Below are positions 5,174 through 5,215 of a stretch of DNA of 5,215 bases, in pieces. A program made the translations under genes and the position numbers. Under the pieces are notes generated by a model. That model saw only the letters and a list, made by a program, of their open reading frames with translations. It did no database searches and had not been told where the DNA came from. How positions within the stretch are numbered: the stretch's first letter is position 1; each line of letters starts with the position of its first letter. This stretch comes from an uncultured Collinsella sp. (GTDB lineage Bacteria; Actinomycetota; Coriobacteriia; Coriobacteriales; Coriobacteriaceae), in the NCBI GenBank assembly GCA_902478765.1, contig CABSMN010000109.1:1-5215 (forward strand), read 5' to 3'.

Positions 5174-5215
5174 CTGTCTCTTATACACATCTCCGAGCCC
5201 ACGAGACTACGCTGC
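5174..5215 (-). other. Nextera read-2 adapter plus i7 index (artefact)
   Basis: Positions 5174-5192 are CTGTCTCTTATACACATCT, the reverse complement of the Tn5 mosaic end. Positions 5193-5207 (CCGAGCCCACGAGAC) are the Nextera read-2 adapter, and the final eight bases TACGCTGC have the length and place of an i7 index. From memory this is one of the Nextera XT N7xx indices. None of it is genomic. Confidence 0.98.

Overview
This is a 5,149-base genomic insert (positions 25 to 5173) with Illumina Nextera/Tn5 adapter sequence left on both ends (1-24 and 5174-5215). All six genes read on the minus strand, so transcription runs from right to left. In that order they are the C-terminal half of rimO, pgsA, a single-domain cinA/pncC, recA, recX and the N-terminal half of rny. 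Both outer genes are cut by the insert ends, not by biology.

The DNA is GC-rich with compact operons, Gram-positive style ribosome binding sites and a Gram-positive/actinobacterial LexA box. A membrane-anchored RNase Y in a GC-rich background, next to recA-recX, fits the class Coriobacteriia (Collinsella-like gut Actinobacteria) better than Streptomyces or Mycobacterium, which mainly use RNase E. This placement is an inference from gene content and order and was not tested by alignment.

Layout in transcription order: rimO, pgsA and cinA are packed 6 to 9 bases apart and form the tail of one operon, closed by a 9-bp hairpin at 3238-3261. A 257-base control region follows (3012-3268). It holds five helically phased GACCAAA repeats, then a near-consensus promoter whose 17-base spacer contains a perfect LexA (SOS) operator, then the recA ribosome binding site. 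recA and recX are 11 bases apart and form a second, DNA-damage-inducible unit. A second 257-base gap (902-1158) carries a candidate recX terminator, a promoter with a perfect -35 box, and a leader of roughly 160 bases with two hairpins before rny.

Functionally the window joins ribosomal protein S12 modification (RimO), phosphatidylglycerol synthesis (PgsA), NMN/pyridine nucleotide recycling (CinA/PncC), recombination and SOS induction with its modulator (RecA, RecX), and mRNA decay (RNase Y). The protein genes are ordinary housekeeping genes. The undescribed interest lies in the two control regions, above all the 11-bp-phased repeat array upstream of the SOS-controlled recA promoter. I see no mobile element, CRISPR array, tRNA or rRNA.
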